A DNA stretch of 64,000 nucleotides from Ypsolopha sequella (lineage: Eukaryota > Arthropoda > Insecta > Lepidoptera > Ypsolophidae). Below are positions 54,775 through 64,000 of this stretch, in pieces; position 1 is the stretch's first letter; the number at the start of each line of letters is the position of its first letter. Location of the stretch: positions 24,741,221 to 24,805,220 of the forward strand of contig OW203986.1 in the NCBI GenBank assembly GCA_934047225.1, read 5' to 3'. A model generated the notes under the pieces. That model was given only the letters and a program-made list of their open reading frames with translations, did not search any database and was not told the origin of the DNA. Made by a program: the position numbers and the translations under genes.

Positions 54775-55095
54775 AGAAATAATTTCTTTCGGAAACATGT
54801 CTCGGCTTGCGGCCTCACCGAAGCCAGGAAGGATGAAATTAAATGCCGCAGAAATATTTTCTGTACGAAACCACAGCAGAAAATCAAAAAATCAGAGAAC
54901 CGAAAATAGTTTCGTTCTAAAACATGGCTTGGCGTTCGGCCTCGCCAAAGCCACTATAGCAAACGATCAAATCAGAGAACAAAAAATTGTTTCATTCGGA
55001 AACGCGGCTTGGCCTTCGGCCTTGCCAGATATACTATGTGGTCAAATCAGATATCAACAAATAGTTTCTTTCGGGTAAGTGGCTTGCCTTTCGGC
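54775..55095 (+). repeat. ~90-bp tandem repeat, GGCTTGGCCTTCGGCCT type
   Basis: About four units with AATAGTTTCGTTC.GAAAC, GGCTTGGC.TTCGGCCT and TCAAATCAGA. A single related unit lies at 41130-41165 and 60500-60545 upstream of the receptors. Confidence 0.75.
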
Positions 55096-55126
55096 GTCGT
55101 CAATACATAATATACGTTATACATAA

Positions 55127-55425
55127 AGATATCCGTCAGAGATCGAAGGTGACCGACGTAGCTTGCCGAATCAGTAAGTTGAAGTGGCAGTGGACTGGCC
55201 ATATTTGTCGCCGACGTGATGACCGTTGCGGCCGTAAGGCATTGGAATAGAGACCACATACAGCAAAGCGTAGCGTAGGCTGCCTTCGTGCCTGCTGGAC
55301 TGACGATCTGAAGGACGTTGCGGGTGGCAGCTGGATGAGGATGACTGAGGACCGCCAAGAGTGGCGTAATATGGGGGAGGCTTATGTCCAGCAGTGGACG
55401 AATGCGGGCTAATGGATGGATGGAT
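55127..55425 (+). pseudogene. RTE-like LINE, 3' end of ORF (best copy)
   Basis: The translation reads K-L-K-W-Q-W-T-G-H, R-R-R-D-D-R, W-T-D-D-L-K-D-V-A-G, W-M-R-M-T-E-DRQEW, G-E-A-YVQQW, and ends with a GGAT repeat. One stop and a truncated 5' end. Confidence 0.8.
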
Positions 55426-55478
55426 GATATCACATAATATGCATAATGAAAAATATATATATTGCCTTTATCAGCTTG

Positions 55479-55799
55479 TTTTTTTGTTTTTTATATATAA
55501 TTATATAGGTAAATACACATAAAGGAAACACAATTATTGTAGCATAACATAATATAGTCCAAGATATATTTCGGGCCCCACTGGGCCCGGCAACAGTTGG
55601 AGTAATAATGACATTCCTGTCATTATTACTCCAACTGATGCCATTCCTGACATTATTATTCCTGTCATTATTACTCCAACTGATGCCGGGCCCAGTGGGG
55701 CCCGAAATATATCTTGGACTATATTATGTTATGCTACAATAATTGTGTTTCCTTTATGTGTATTTACCTATATAATTATATATAAAAAACAAAAAAAAA
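55479..55799. repeat. Large complex inverted repeat with AGATATATTTCGGGCCCC core
   Basis: Outer arms (55479-55593; about 55690-55799) are near-perfect inverted copies. The core between them contains repeated small hairpins built from TTGGAGTAATAATGACA and its complement. It shares AGATATATTTCGGGCCCCAC with 19478 and, less exactly, with 11225-11472. Confidence 0.9.
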
Positions 55800-56383
55800 A
55801 TAATATGCATAATACGACATAAACTTTTTATATTTAAAAATAAGGAAAGACATGATTTTCCTATGTTCCTTGCCCTTCTGCTTAGAATGACTAATCGAAT
55901 GGGCGGTGTAAGGCAAATATTTATTTATTTAACATATTTTTGTTTATTCATAGTTAATGTTTGTATAAATTTTGTTGTATTTGTGGTCTGAGACCACTCG
56001 TTTTCCGATTTCTACCAGTAGAAACTATGCAAGAATGACAAGAAGAAAATGTCGATGTCAATGCATCGATGAGACTGACATGACATTATAACTTTTTAAT
56101 TTACGTTCCGTTCACCTCCATTCATTACCGGTTTTTAAAATCAACGAAATATTGCTTTCCGGTTTTAATTTTTTCTGCGTGAAACGAAAACCGTTTACAT
56201 TGATTTCTACTGATTCAAAAATACGTAAAATTGTGACCAATCGAATTCAATTTCGCACGTGAATTTTTTTCGTGCGTGAATATATGATTCACGGCGAGTG
56301 ATTCAAAAATACAGCTCCGTTTTTCCAGCAAACTTGTCTGGTCTTGCATATTCAGGGCATTTTATCTAACTGTTGTTCGGTCA
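55800..56383. other. Intergenic, nothing recognised
   Basis: No supported gene or repeat. Confidence 0.35.
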
Positions 56384-57070
56384 GTGGTGTCGATTCGGCG
56401 CCACCCAACTTAACTTATTTGACAGGACTAACCTTATTTTGAGCGTCCTCTCTTTGTCTTTTCGATACAGAAAGAAAAATAAAATAACACTTAAATTTAG
56501 TTTAGTCCTGTCAATTAAGGCGCTACGGAAAAAAAATCGACACTTTAAGAACTTGCATATCTACTTCAGTATATAAGTTATTATTTTGATAAAGTAGTAT
56601 AATATTTTTGGATTCTTTTTCTAGGGATCTGTTAAAACAGAAACGCGATTGGAGAAATTCGGCTCGATAGAAATATATATGTCTTTTTCAACACCAATCC
56701 TCCTGGTTTGACCATTTAGAAAGACATAATAGACTGCAATCATATATTTTTAGATGGGTTTTAACGGTATCTATTCTCCTGGTTTGACAATTTGGAATAT
56801 CATATGGACTGCAATTATATTTTATTAGAAGGGTTTTAACAGTATCTGGTTTAACGAAATTTTGATAGCAACTTTAGTATATTTTATATTAATAAAAAAC
56901 CGACTTTTTGCTACTTCTCCACGAATCCGACCCTCTCGGATATGGAGTAACAGGGACGCTAAAACTTTTACATATCGCCTTAAGTCAAGTTTTGTTGCGC
57001 CCTCAGAACATTTAAATATTGATTTAAAAATTTGATTTAAATGTTCTGTGGTTGCGCCGAATCGGTGCTA
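56384..57070. mobile_element. Family C DNA element, long copy
   Basis: Outer ends GTGTCGATTCGGCGCCAC and TTGCGCCGAATCGGTGCTA form inverted repeats like those of 22500-23078. The interior (56520-56960) is the inverted counterpart of 1885-2232, with an internal duplication of the CTCCTGGTTTGACNATTT segment at 56700 and 56775. A hairpin ACATTTAAAT...ATTTAAATGT lies at 57008-57043. Confidence 0.7.
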
Positions 57071-57349
57071 TTTGCTATTAATTTTCTAGATATGTACACT
57101 AATGAAGTGCTACCAAAAATATTTTGCAATAAATATCGAAATAATATTTCGATGATTTACGGTGTTCGGAATTTGAAAGAGAAATAATTAAGATTAATTG
57201 TCATTTTATCAAAATATCAACCAACAGGTACTCCCACTCACATACAGCACTATCGCTGAAGCCAAGGTCAGTTTGCATGTCTTGTCAAGGCTTATCAATT
57301 TTAGCAAATCATCGCATATAGTCGTTCCGGTCACAGTTGTCAGTTTCCG

Positions 57350-57430
57350 AGGCATGGTTGGCCTCCTGGTTTTTTGCCTGTGAGCTGTCCTCTTACTCTC
57401 CCCCGAATTACTTCGAGGGGTCTCCAAGTA
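57350..57430 (-). repeat. Family F retroposon fragment
   Basis: GGCATGGTTGGCCTCCTGGT ... CCCGAATTACTTCGAGGGG matches the 5' part of the 23796-24150 copy. It is truncated on both sides and directly joined to repeat family A. Confidence 0.7.
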
Positions 57431-57431
57431 A

Positions 57432-57774
57432 TAGAAGTTTATGCTACAAGGGCGAAAAGGAATACGATTTAAACGTAACCGAGTAATTTATTGCTTTTAC
57501 GCCCGTGTATCATATTACGTTTTTCAATGCATAGTGTGAGGAAATGAAAACAAATATAATCTTGTGACCTTTAAATTATGACTGGCTCAAAAGGACTGTA
57601 TCCAGAGCCGTTAAACAGTGGAAAAAAAAGTATAACATCTATGGTACACAAATTGCCAATAAATAAAAAAAATAACAATAATAAAGCCCTAGGGCAAAAT
57701 AATCGACTTTCTGTTCGGTTTTGATGCATAAAAAGTGGGCCTTTACAAGCACTTGCATTGAAAATTTATTTATA
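57432..57774 (+). repeat. Dispersed repeat family A, copy 3
   Basis: Direct match to 440-836 with a shorter left part (the AACACGAGCG hairpin arm is deleted). Confidence 0.75.
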
Positions 57775-57802
57775 GACACATAATTAAATAAAGTAATTAA
57801 TA

Positions 57803-57965
57803 AACCCGATTCTAAAGGCTTTAATTTTAGTTTTGGTGCTGTCAAAACTTTCTAAAGTAATTTTGCTTCTAAACCCAACACCTAAGGATTATTTTGCAAT
57901 GAAGAACAATTACATTTGACAGCACTAAAACTAAAACTAAAGCCTTCAGAATCGGCTTTATTAAC
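57803..57965. mobile_element. MITE family H, copy 2
   Basis: The left end TTAATAAACCCGATTCTAAA and right end CTTCAGAATCGGCTTTATTAA. TTAA on both outer sides may be the target duplication. The interior differs from 51943-52113. Confidence 0.75.
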
Positions 57966-58164
57966 AACTTAAACAACACCTGAAACTAAACTAATATAAA
58001 GTTAAATTTCCTAAAAATTAAACCTTATTGAGAAATCAATTAGAAATAAATTTAAAAGCACAAATATCGTGAGCGTTCAGTATGTGCATTACAAGCTGGT
58101 ATATCAAGTAGTTGCAAAAATTCGGTATACAGATATGGTGGAAACATTCGTCGTTCCAGATACG

Positions 58165-58250
58165 AACGTCGGTAGCGCAGTCGGTAGCGCGCCTGTCGTT
58201 TAAGCCTGCTTCAAATTCGCAGGTCGCAGGTTCAAATCCCTGACCCAAGG
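58165..58250 (+). mobile_element. tRNA-derived SINE head / tRNA-like pseudogene
   Basis: The A-box GGTAGCGCAGTCGGTAGCGC and B-box GCAGGTTCAAATCCCTG are well formed, and the D-arm GCGC-GCGC stem is present. The acceptor and anticodon stems do not pair convincingly, so I do not call a functional tRNA. The left border of the segmental duplication falls at its B-box. Confidence 0.6.
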
Positions 58251-60162
58251 ATTTTTTTTCAAAAATAATTGTGCTTTTAAATTTGTTTCTGATTGATTTC
58301 TAGTTTGTAATGCACTTTAATAATAATTAGAGTTTTCAAAGCGATTGATTTCGCAATAAAAACATATAATCTTATCAAGAAAGTTATACAAAATTTTAAG
58401 TAAAAAATATCGTCTAAATTACTACCATGTGGGAGGGTTCCTAAAATACTGGCAACATTCCATTCGAAATTAATGATATGATTATAATCGGCAGGTTGTT
58501 CCATTGGTAAATATGGAAGGCCAATTTTCCATATCGTGTTTGATGTCTAAAAGAGATGATAGGTTTCCGTAACATTCCAACAACAAATGAAAGAAGAAAC
58601 GTTTGTTTGTTTTGGTCACAGCTTTATTTATATATCGACATACATTGTAGATATATATAAATTATAGGTATATATATTATTTCTTACTTGACCAACTTAT
58701 GTCGGCATTATCTTAAGATCAGTAAGTCAAACCTAACATTTACCACTATTCGGACTTATCAGTTACACTATAATTTTTAGGGTTCCGTACGGTTTTAGGG
58801 TGCCCTATACAAAAAACTTCAAAAAGTCCCTTAACCCTCTGTTATATCCCAAACAAGAGGACCGAAAAGTATGAAAAAAAACCACGGTAATAGATGATTG
58901 AGTACTTTAAGATTACAGGAAAAATGATAATTATTAGAATTCCGTATTCAGTGAGCCGCGAATTGTTGTCTGCGCTACCATCTTAGCGGCTTGTTTGTTT
59001 CGCCTTAATGTTGCAATGATATCCATATTGGTGTCATTTATCATGTCTTAAGGTTTCCGTAGCTGTATTCTGTGGTGTTACGGAATCCTTTGTGCGCAAG
59101 TCCGACACGCACTTACCCAAATGATTGTGGCTTAGTTTTTGTAGCTATTACATTTTAATAGGACGATGGGATCCCTATCGTAGTTAATAATAGACAATGG
59201 GAAATGTGAAACTATGAGTACCTAGAAATCTCATAGAAATGTCTGAATTTCAAGATTTCGGACAGTTTATATAAAAATTATTCAATGTTTGTTGTGCGAA
59301 CAGACAATGAAAAAATATGATATTTTTAAATTTTTTGATTACATTAGACACACAATCTTCATCAATCAATCAATATACAGGGTGTCGATTTGGTCCACAA
59401 CTTGCGTCACATGTCACATGTGTGCATACATGATGCTTATTACAAAAAAAGCATAAATAAAATTAATACTACTAGAAGAAGGAGTTATGCCCTTTTTTAT
59501 ATGTCCTAAAATTATCTTGATAAACGCTAGCAGCAGCGTGGAGCGCTACTTGAGTGCCCCTACACACCCCGCCGTCGCCGCTCTGCCAGTGTTGAGTCAA
59601 TTTCATCAGTCAAACGTGTCTAGAAGTTTATTGTCGCCCCCAAAACATCGTAAATAAATTTTGAAAAAAAAAGAGTATTTTAATATTTTTTTGTCATCAA
59701 TATCGTGAATATAATCCACACTGTGCTGACCAAATAAACACTCTGTATATAAAAAGAGAAGTCCAGACTCACTCATTTATTCACTGACTCATCAACGTAC
59801 AGCCCAAACCCTTGGACCTAGAAAGTAGAAATTTTGCACAGAGGTTTCCGTTATAATGTATACAAGAAATAAGGACGGATTTTTTGAAACTCAACCCCTA
59901 AGGGATTCTCCCGGGATGAAAATTTGCTTAGGTAATAAGTTTGTTTTGTAGTTAAAATCATAAAAATTTGATATGTCTCGGTGTTTTTGAAAACTCATCC
60001 CCCAAGGGAGTAAAAAAGGGGATGAAATTTTTTATGGAAACATCGGTATTTTTAAAATTGGCCTTTTGGCTGAAAATAAAAAATAAAGTATATGAACGCC
60101 TTTTGGAAAATTATCTCCTGAGGAGGTAATATAGGGGATATAAATTTGTACGGGAAAGGATC

Positions 60163-60451
60163 AGGGGATCTAAAAAGGCTGACTTGGGTGAAACATAAAA
60201 TGATTTGAAAGTAGGATAGAGTCAGAGTTTTTTCACGCGTGCAAAAGAGACGGCGTTAGAACAGAATCATAATGTGATTCACGCAAAGCGGCCCTTTTAG
60301 AGGACCTGGTCCTCTAAAAAGGCCATTTTATATGAATCACATTATGATTCTGTTCGAATGCCGTCTCTTTTGCACGCGTGAAAAAACTCTGATTCCATCC
60401 TACTTTCAAATCATTTTATGATTCACCCAAGTCGGCCTTTTTAGATCCCCT
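60163..60451. mobile_element. Palindromic MITE family D, complete copy
   Basis: A 289-bp foldback with ends AGGGGATCTAAAAAGGC and GCCTTTTTAGATCCCCT, arms of about 130 bp (including CACGCGTGCAAAAGAGACGG) and GATC immediately outside on both sides. It is absent from the paralogous site at 41065-41073. Confidence 0.9.
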
Positions 60452-60674
60452 GATCTATTAACAAAAATACATTTACCAGAGGAACAATTCAGATAACAGG
60501 AAATAGTTTCAATCGAAAAAGCAGCTTGGCCTTTGGCCTCGTCCTTCTTTCTTTATACAAGAAACAATTTTGCTCAGAAACGCGGCTTCTCCATAGTTGC
60601 CATGGTAAAATATCATGAGCATTTTGACTTATGAAAATAGGTTAGTTAGCCTGTCTTTATCTTCGGAGGGTATT

Positions 60675-60680
60675 TATAAA
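60675..60680 (+). promoter_or_regulatory. TATA-like motif upstream of receptor copy 2
   Basis: TATAAA 98 nt before the ATG. A pyrimidine-rich run ending in CAG at 60762-60764 lies 14 nt before the ATG and could be a 5'-UTR splice acceptor. Confidence 0.3.
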
Positions 60681-60777
60681 GTGAAAAGGGTCTTTCTGTC
60701 GCTTCTTAGTATTTTATTTATCAATTTCATTGAAATAAGCAACATTTTCTTTATTCTTTTTCAGAAAACGAGCGATA

Positions 60778-62619
60778 ATGAACTTCTTTGTCTGTATTTT
60801 ATCATGTCTAATATTTTTTTATATTACTTTTGCAAATGTTAACAAAATAATGAAAACAACAAAAGAACTTGACAATCACATATCACTGAGTAACTGCATT
60901 ATTAACATTTGTGAAAATGCCTTATTTAATCCTACCGTGATAGTCATGTATCGTGATGACCATTCAAAGGAATTGATTGAAATTATTCAAAGCCATGACA
61001 TACCTCACGCAATCTTTTCCGAGGAATTCATAAATAATACCGTGTATAAATATCATCAAAATATTCTGATGCTCATATGGATAGAAGATTGCAGAGAACT
61101 TACTAGTTTCAACACCGAGATGATTTTTAGTAACTGGAAATATCTTATTATAGTTTCTGATTATGACGGAAACTGTGATGAAAATCTGAACCTAATTGGT
61201 CCTTTAGTAGAAATATTTGATGTCACATTTCTTTTAAAAAATGCTATTGACCACTATTCCCATAAAATTTTAACTTTCATGCCTGAAATCGATGAATCAA
61301 CTTGTGAATTATTAAATAATAACTTATTATCAACTCACATAAATACTTGTATTTACGGTGCACTGGAAAACAATGATGTCTTTCCTGTAAAGGATCGTAT
61401 TAATTATAAAAAGTGTCCTATTAACGTCGGTGTAAGTACAATGTACCCTTTTGCTTATAGGAATGTAAGATATGAAGGTCTAACTCCAATTGATGAGCTT
61501 CAAGGATCTGATGTGGAGCTTATAAAAATCTTAGCTGATTATATGAATACAACATTGAAAACACATTACAATGAAGTAGGGACGAGAAATGATACATACG
61601 TGACGTATGATTGTCTCCCTTCCCTTTTGAATAAGAGTGCGGACGCGTGTATTGGTGCCTCCGGCAGAGGGTTTGGTGACTTAGCAGAATATTCAGGTTT
61701 CATCAACACGCAGGCTTTTATATTCATCTATTCTGTGAATAGAGAAGATAAATCCTGGCAGACACTTTTCGCCAAAATAAATGGATTCTATTACTTTGTC
61801 GTATTCTACGTTTTCTATTGCTGCGTTTGGTATGTCATTTCTAAGTTTGATGACGGAAGTGTTAAGCTGATTAACACTCTTTTGTACAGCTATGGTGCAA
61901 TGTTTGGTGGCGCCTCTTTACATACCGCAAGATCTTCAAAGCAAATGTTTATAAACAGTGCCTTTTTGATTTTATGTATTCATTTTTCAGCCTACGTTAA
62001 TATCCAATTTTACTCGTTTCTGACCATACAAGCTCCGCCAGCCTTACTTAATTCTAATGACGACATCATGAATTCTGGAATACAATTTTACATCAGCAAA
62101 CACTTTACGAACCTTATTGAGGATGAAAAGTACCTACACTTTCTAGAGAAAGCAAAATTTTGCGAGGATTGTACAAAGACTGTCGTAGAGAAAAATGGTT
62201 TAACAGTACTCCCTGATGGATATTTCATTTCAAATCAAGCTAAAACTGCAGTGAATTATGAAGCTCGGATCATGAGACCATCGGAGAATATAAAAGTGTT
62301 TTACAAGGAAATGGTACTGAGGAAAGGGAGTTACAAAGTGAAGGTATTCCAGAAAGTATTAAACAGGCTGTTTGAAGCGGGAATTTGTGATCAACTGTAC
62401 AAGCAAGCTTTTGGGCTGACAGTTTTCGACAAGTCTAAGCAGATCAGTAAGAGTATTACGAGGAATGACTATAGATGTGAAGTTGGTTGTCCGATATCTT
62501 TGTCACAAATGGCCGGAGTTTGGTACGTTTGGGGGATTGGTTGCTGTGTGGCTTGTGTTGTTTTCTTAGTGGAAGTTTTTTCTTTTAAGATCGACGGACA
62601 TGGAAATTGCGTTTACTAG
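60778..62619 (+). CDS. Divergent ionotropic receptor (IR), intact
   Basis: A single-exon 613-residue chemoreceptor of the variant ionotropic glutamate receptor family. Residues 1-20 are a signal peptide. 30-205 form the divergent N-terminal domain. S1 of the ligand-binding domain is about 213-330 (C-P-I-N-V-G-V-S-T-M-Y-P-F ... E-L-Q-G-S-D-V-E-L-I). TM1 is 336-356, the pore loop 364-384 (L-L-Y-S-Y-G-A-M-F-G-G-A-S), TM2 390-415, S2 about 420-575 and TM3 580-602 (V-W-Y-V-W-G-I-G-C-C-V-A-C), with a short C-terminal tail. Length and layout fit. The glutamate-binding Arg of S1 is not evident, as expected for divergent IRs, so the ligand is unknown; such receptors act in the dendritic membrane of taste or olfactory neurons with a co-receptor. 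Lepidopteran divergent IRs are often intronless, as here. AATAAA at 62964-62969 is a plausible polyadenylation signal. I cannot assign a numbered IR clade. Confidence 0.9.
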   Translation: MNFFVCILSCLIFFYITFANVNKIMKTTKELDNHISLSNCIINICENALFNPTVIVMYRDDHSKELIEIIQSHDIPHAIFSEEFINNTVYKYHQNILMLIWIEDCRELTSFNTEMIFSNWKYLIIVSDYDGNCDENLNLIGPLVEIFDVTFLLKNAIDHYSHKILTFMPEIDESTCELLNNNLLSTHINTCIYGALENNDVFPVKDRINYKKCPINVGVSTMYPFAYRNVRYEGLTPIDELQGSDVELIKILADYMNTTLKTHYNEVGTRNDTYVTYDCLPSLLNKSADACIGASGRGFGDLAEYSGFINTQAFIFIYSVNREDKSWQTLFAKINGFYYFVVFYVFYCCVWYVISKFDDGSVKLINTLLYSYGAMFGGASLHTARSSKQMFINSAFLILCIHFSAYVNIQFYSFLTIQAPPALLNSNDDIMNSGIQFYISKHFTNLIEDEKYLHFLEKAKFCEDCTKTVVEKNGLTVLPDGYFISNQAKTAVNYEARIMRPSENIKVFYKEMVLRKGSYKVKVFQKVLNRLFEAGICDQLYKQAFGLTVFDKSKQISKSITRNDYRCEVGCPISLSQMAGVWYVWGIGCCVACVVFLVEVFSFKIDGHGNCVY

Positions 62620-63087
62620 ATTAAGGAGCACCTCTTCCGTTGGTTCCGTATATGGTTTCCCGTCTTCTATACGTCCCCCAAGGAGAGACAAGCTTGGTAC
62701 GGTTTTCTACGGGGTTAAACAACTAAAATATCGTACTATGTATGTCCCCTTGAGGTGACGAAATCGATACGCCTCTACCCTGTAAAAGTTCAAGCCATGA
62801 AAACCCATATTTAATACATACCTTTTTCACAACGAACACTTGAGAAAGCGTAAGAAAGCGTCTCTGATTCATCACGTTGAGTGCTTTGCTCATTGCTCAA
62901 TTTTGCATTTCGACATCTATTATTGGCATGTTATAATAAGTATACGTGATGTATCTATATTGCAATAAAGATTGATTAGATTGTTTTACTTATTCGCATA
63001 AATTGGCAAATTTCAATAATGTGTTGACTCTATGTAAAAAAAACATAAAATTTAATTCAAATGTTTCAATATGTATATTTATATATA

Positions 63088-64000
63088 CCTACGAGGAGAG
63101 ATCAAAAAGTCGTAAGAATGAGATAGAATAAAATGACTATTGATAACTTAATAATTAATTTTTCTACATAGTTTCCGAGTCTCTCTACACACCGAGTCCA
63201 GCGCTTTTCCAAGGCTTTTATCCCTTACAAAAAAAAGTTTTGTCTTGGTCCTGCAAAAAGCTCTCCACGGCATCCATCACCTCGTTATCGTCTCTCAAGT
63301 ATTCTTTCAATTTGGGGAACAGATGAAAATCGCTAGGTGATAGATCTGGTGAATAAGGGGGATGGTCAACCAATTCGAAACCAGCTTGCTGAATGGCAGC
63401 CATCGCAACCGCTGAGATGTGCGCGGGTGCATTGTCGGGATGAAACAGCACGCCCCTTCAAAGTTTCCCTCTCCTTTTCTCTTTGATGGCATTCCTCAAC
63501 TTGGGAATTAAAGTTGCATTATATTGGTCAGTAATTGTAGTTCCACGCTCCAGGTAATCAATGAACTATATCCCTTTTGAGTCCCAAAATATTGAGGCCA
63601 TAACCTTGCCAGCCAATGCCACGGCACGAAACTTATTCGGGGTCGGTGATTATGGCCGTTTCCATTGCGAAGATTGCTGTTTTGTCTTGGGATCAAAATG
63701 ATGGACCCATGTTTCGTCCATTTTTACGAAACGAGACAAAAAGTTCTCAGAATCTTCTTGAGTCTTGTCCAACAATGTCTTCGAAATGTCAAGTCGATTT
63801 TGTTTCTGACTGTCGGTTAACATTCTCGGCACCCATCTTGCGGAGACTTTTCTCATATTCAAAGATTATTTCAATATGGATTGAATACTTCCATATGAAA
63901 TGCTCGTTTCTTGAACTAAGTAACGGATGGTAACTCTTCAATCGCTCGAAACAATTTTCTCGACTTTCACAACATTTTCTTGGGTGACTGACGTCGATGG
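63088..64000 (-). pseudogene. Mariner transposase remnant, copy 2 (cut by window end)
   Basis: Paralogous to 43705-44616. Minus-strand D-N-A-P-A-H-I-S ... V-D-H-P-P-Y-S-P-D-L-S-P-S-D is open here, where copy 1 has a stop. R-W-V-P-R-M-L and M-D-E-T-W-V-H-H-F-D are in another frame, so this copy is also dead. Confidence 0.85.

Larger units (their letters stand above)
58217..64000. repeat. Segmental duplication, copy 2 (runs off the window)
   Basis: Collinear and in the same orientation as copy 1 from the B-box onward, including flanks, receptor gene, 3' flank and mariner. It lacks the BEL element and the 1.45-kb segment; it contains a MITE at 60163-60451. Confidence 0.92.

Noticed and set aside
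58165..58250. Functional tRNA gene
   Set aside because: Good A and B boxes but no convincing acceptor or anticodon stem, and it is fused to repeat sequence; a SINE head fits better.

Overview
The window looks like a stretch of an insect, almost certainly lepidopteran (moth or butterfly), nuclear genome: AT-rich, gene-poor and packed with transposon remains. The evidence is a tan-type N-beta-alanyl-dopamine hydrolase gene, two divergent ionotropic chemoreceptors, and repeat families familiar from Lepidoptera (the 'GGCCAAGTGCGAGTC' family, the 'AACCGACTTCAA' ends, a tRNA-headed SINE, RTE-like LINE 3' ends ending in 'YVQQW'). There are no bacterial features, and no rRNA or credible functional tRNA gene.

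Layout. 0-12 kb: mosaic of MITEs, LINE 3' ends and SINE-like pieces, including a five-copy 37-bp minisatellite (7.05-7.24 kb) and a long hairpin (9.0-9.16 kb). 12.0-13.2 kb: the one clearly intact conserved enzyme gene, a single-exon tan homologue with the Gly-Cys autocleavage site. 14-18.4 kb: long inverted repeats, a LINE 3' fragment with a 9-bp target duplication, and a 4-unit tandem repeat. 19.85-20.83 kb: a 21-bp minisatellite with a 168-bp higher-order period. 24.5-28.7 kb: a CR1/jockey-type LINE on the minus strand with an uninterrupted 980-residue EN-RT ORF2 and a 5'-truncated ORF1. 28.7-34.3 kb: nested MITEs, including a hAT-type element with an 8-bp target duplication.

34.6-44.6 kb and 58.2-64 kb (running off the window) are two direct copies of one segmental duplication. 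Each carries a single-exon divergent ionotropic receptor followed by a decayed mariner. The second receptor (60.8-62.6 kb) is intact, 613 residues. The first (41.4-43.2 kb) has a 1-nt frameshift that removes its last membrane segment. A 2.96-kb BEL/Pao LTR element with apparently identical LTRs sits only in copy 1; copy 2 preserves the empty site. A palindromic MITE sits only in copy 2, and copy 1 carries what looks like its excision scar.

46.75-51.74 kb, between the copies, is best read as a DIRS-type retrotransposon on the minus strand: identical 153-bp inverted terminal repeats, an internal segment complementary to the joined ends, and decayed RT/RNase H coding containing a 4 x 203-bp tandem repeat. 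The genes do not form a pathway. The tan homologue belongs to histamine/dopamine conjugate recycling and cuticle pigmentation; the receptors belong to chemosensation; the rest is transposon dynamics. Coordinates of decayed elements are read by eye and good to roughly 5-20 bp unless target duplications fix them.
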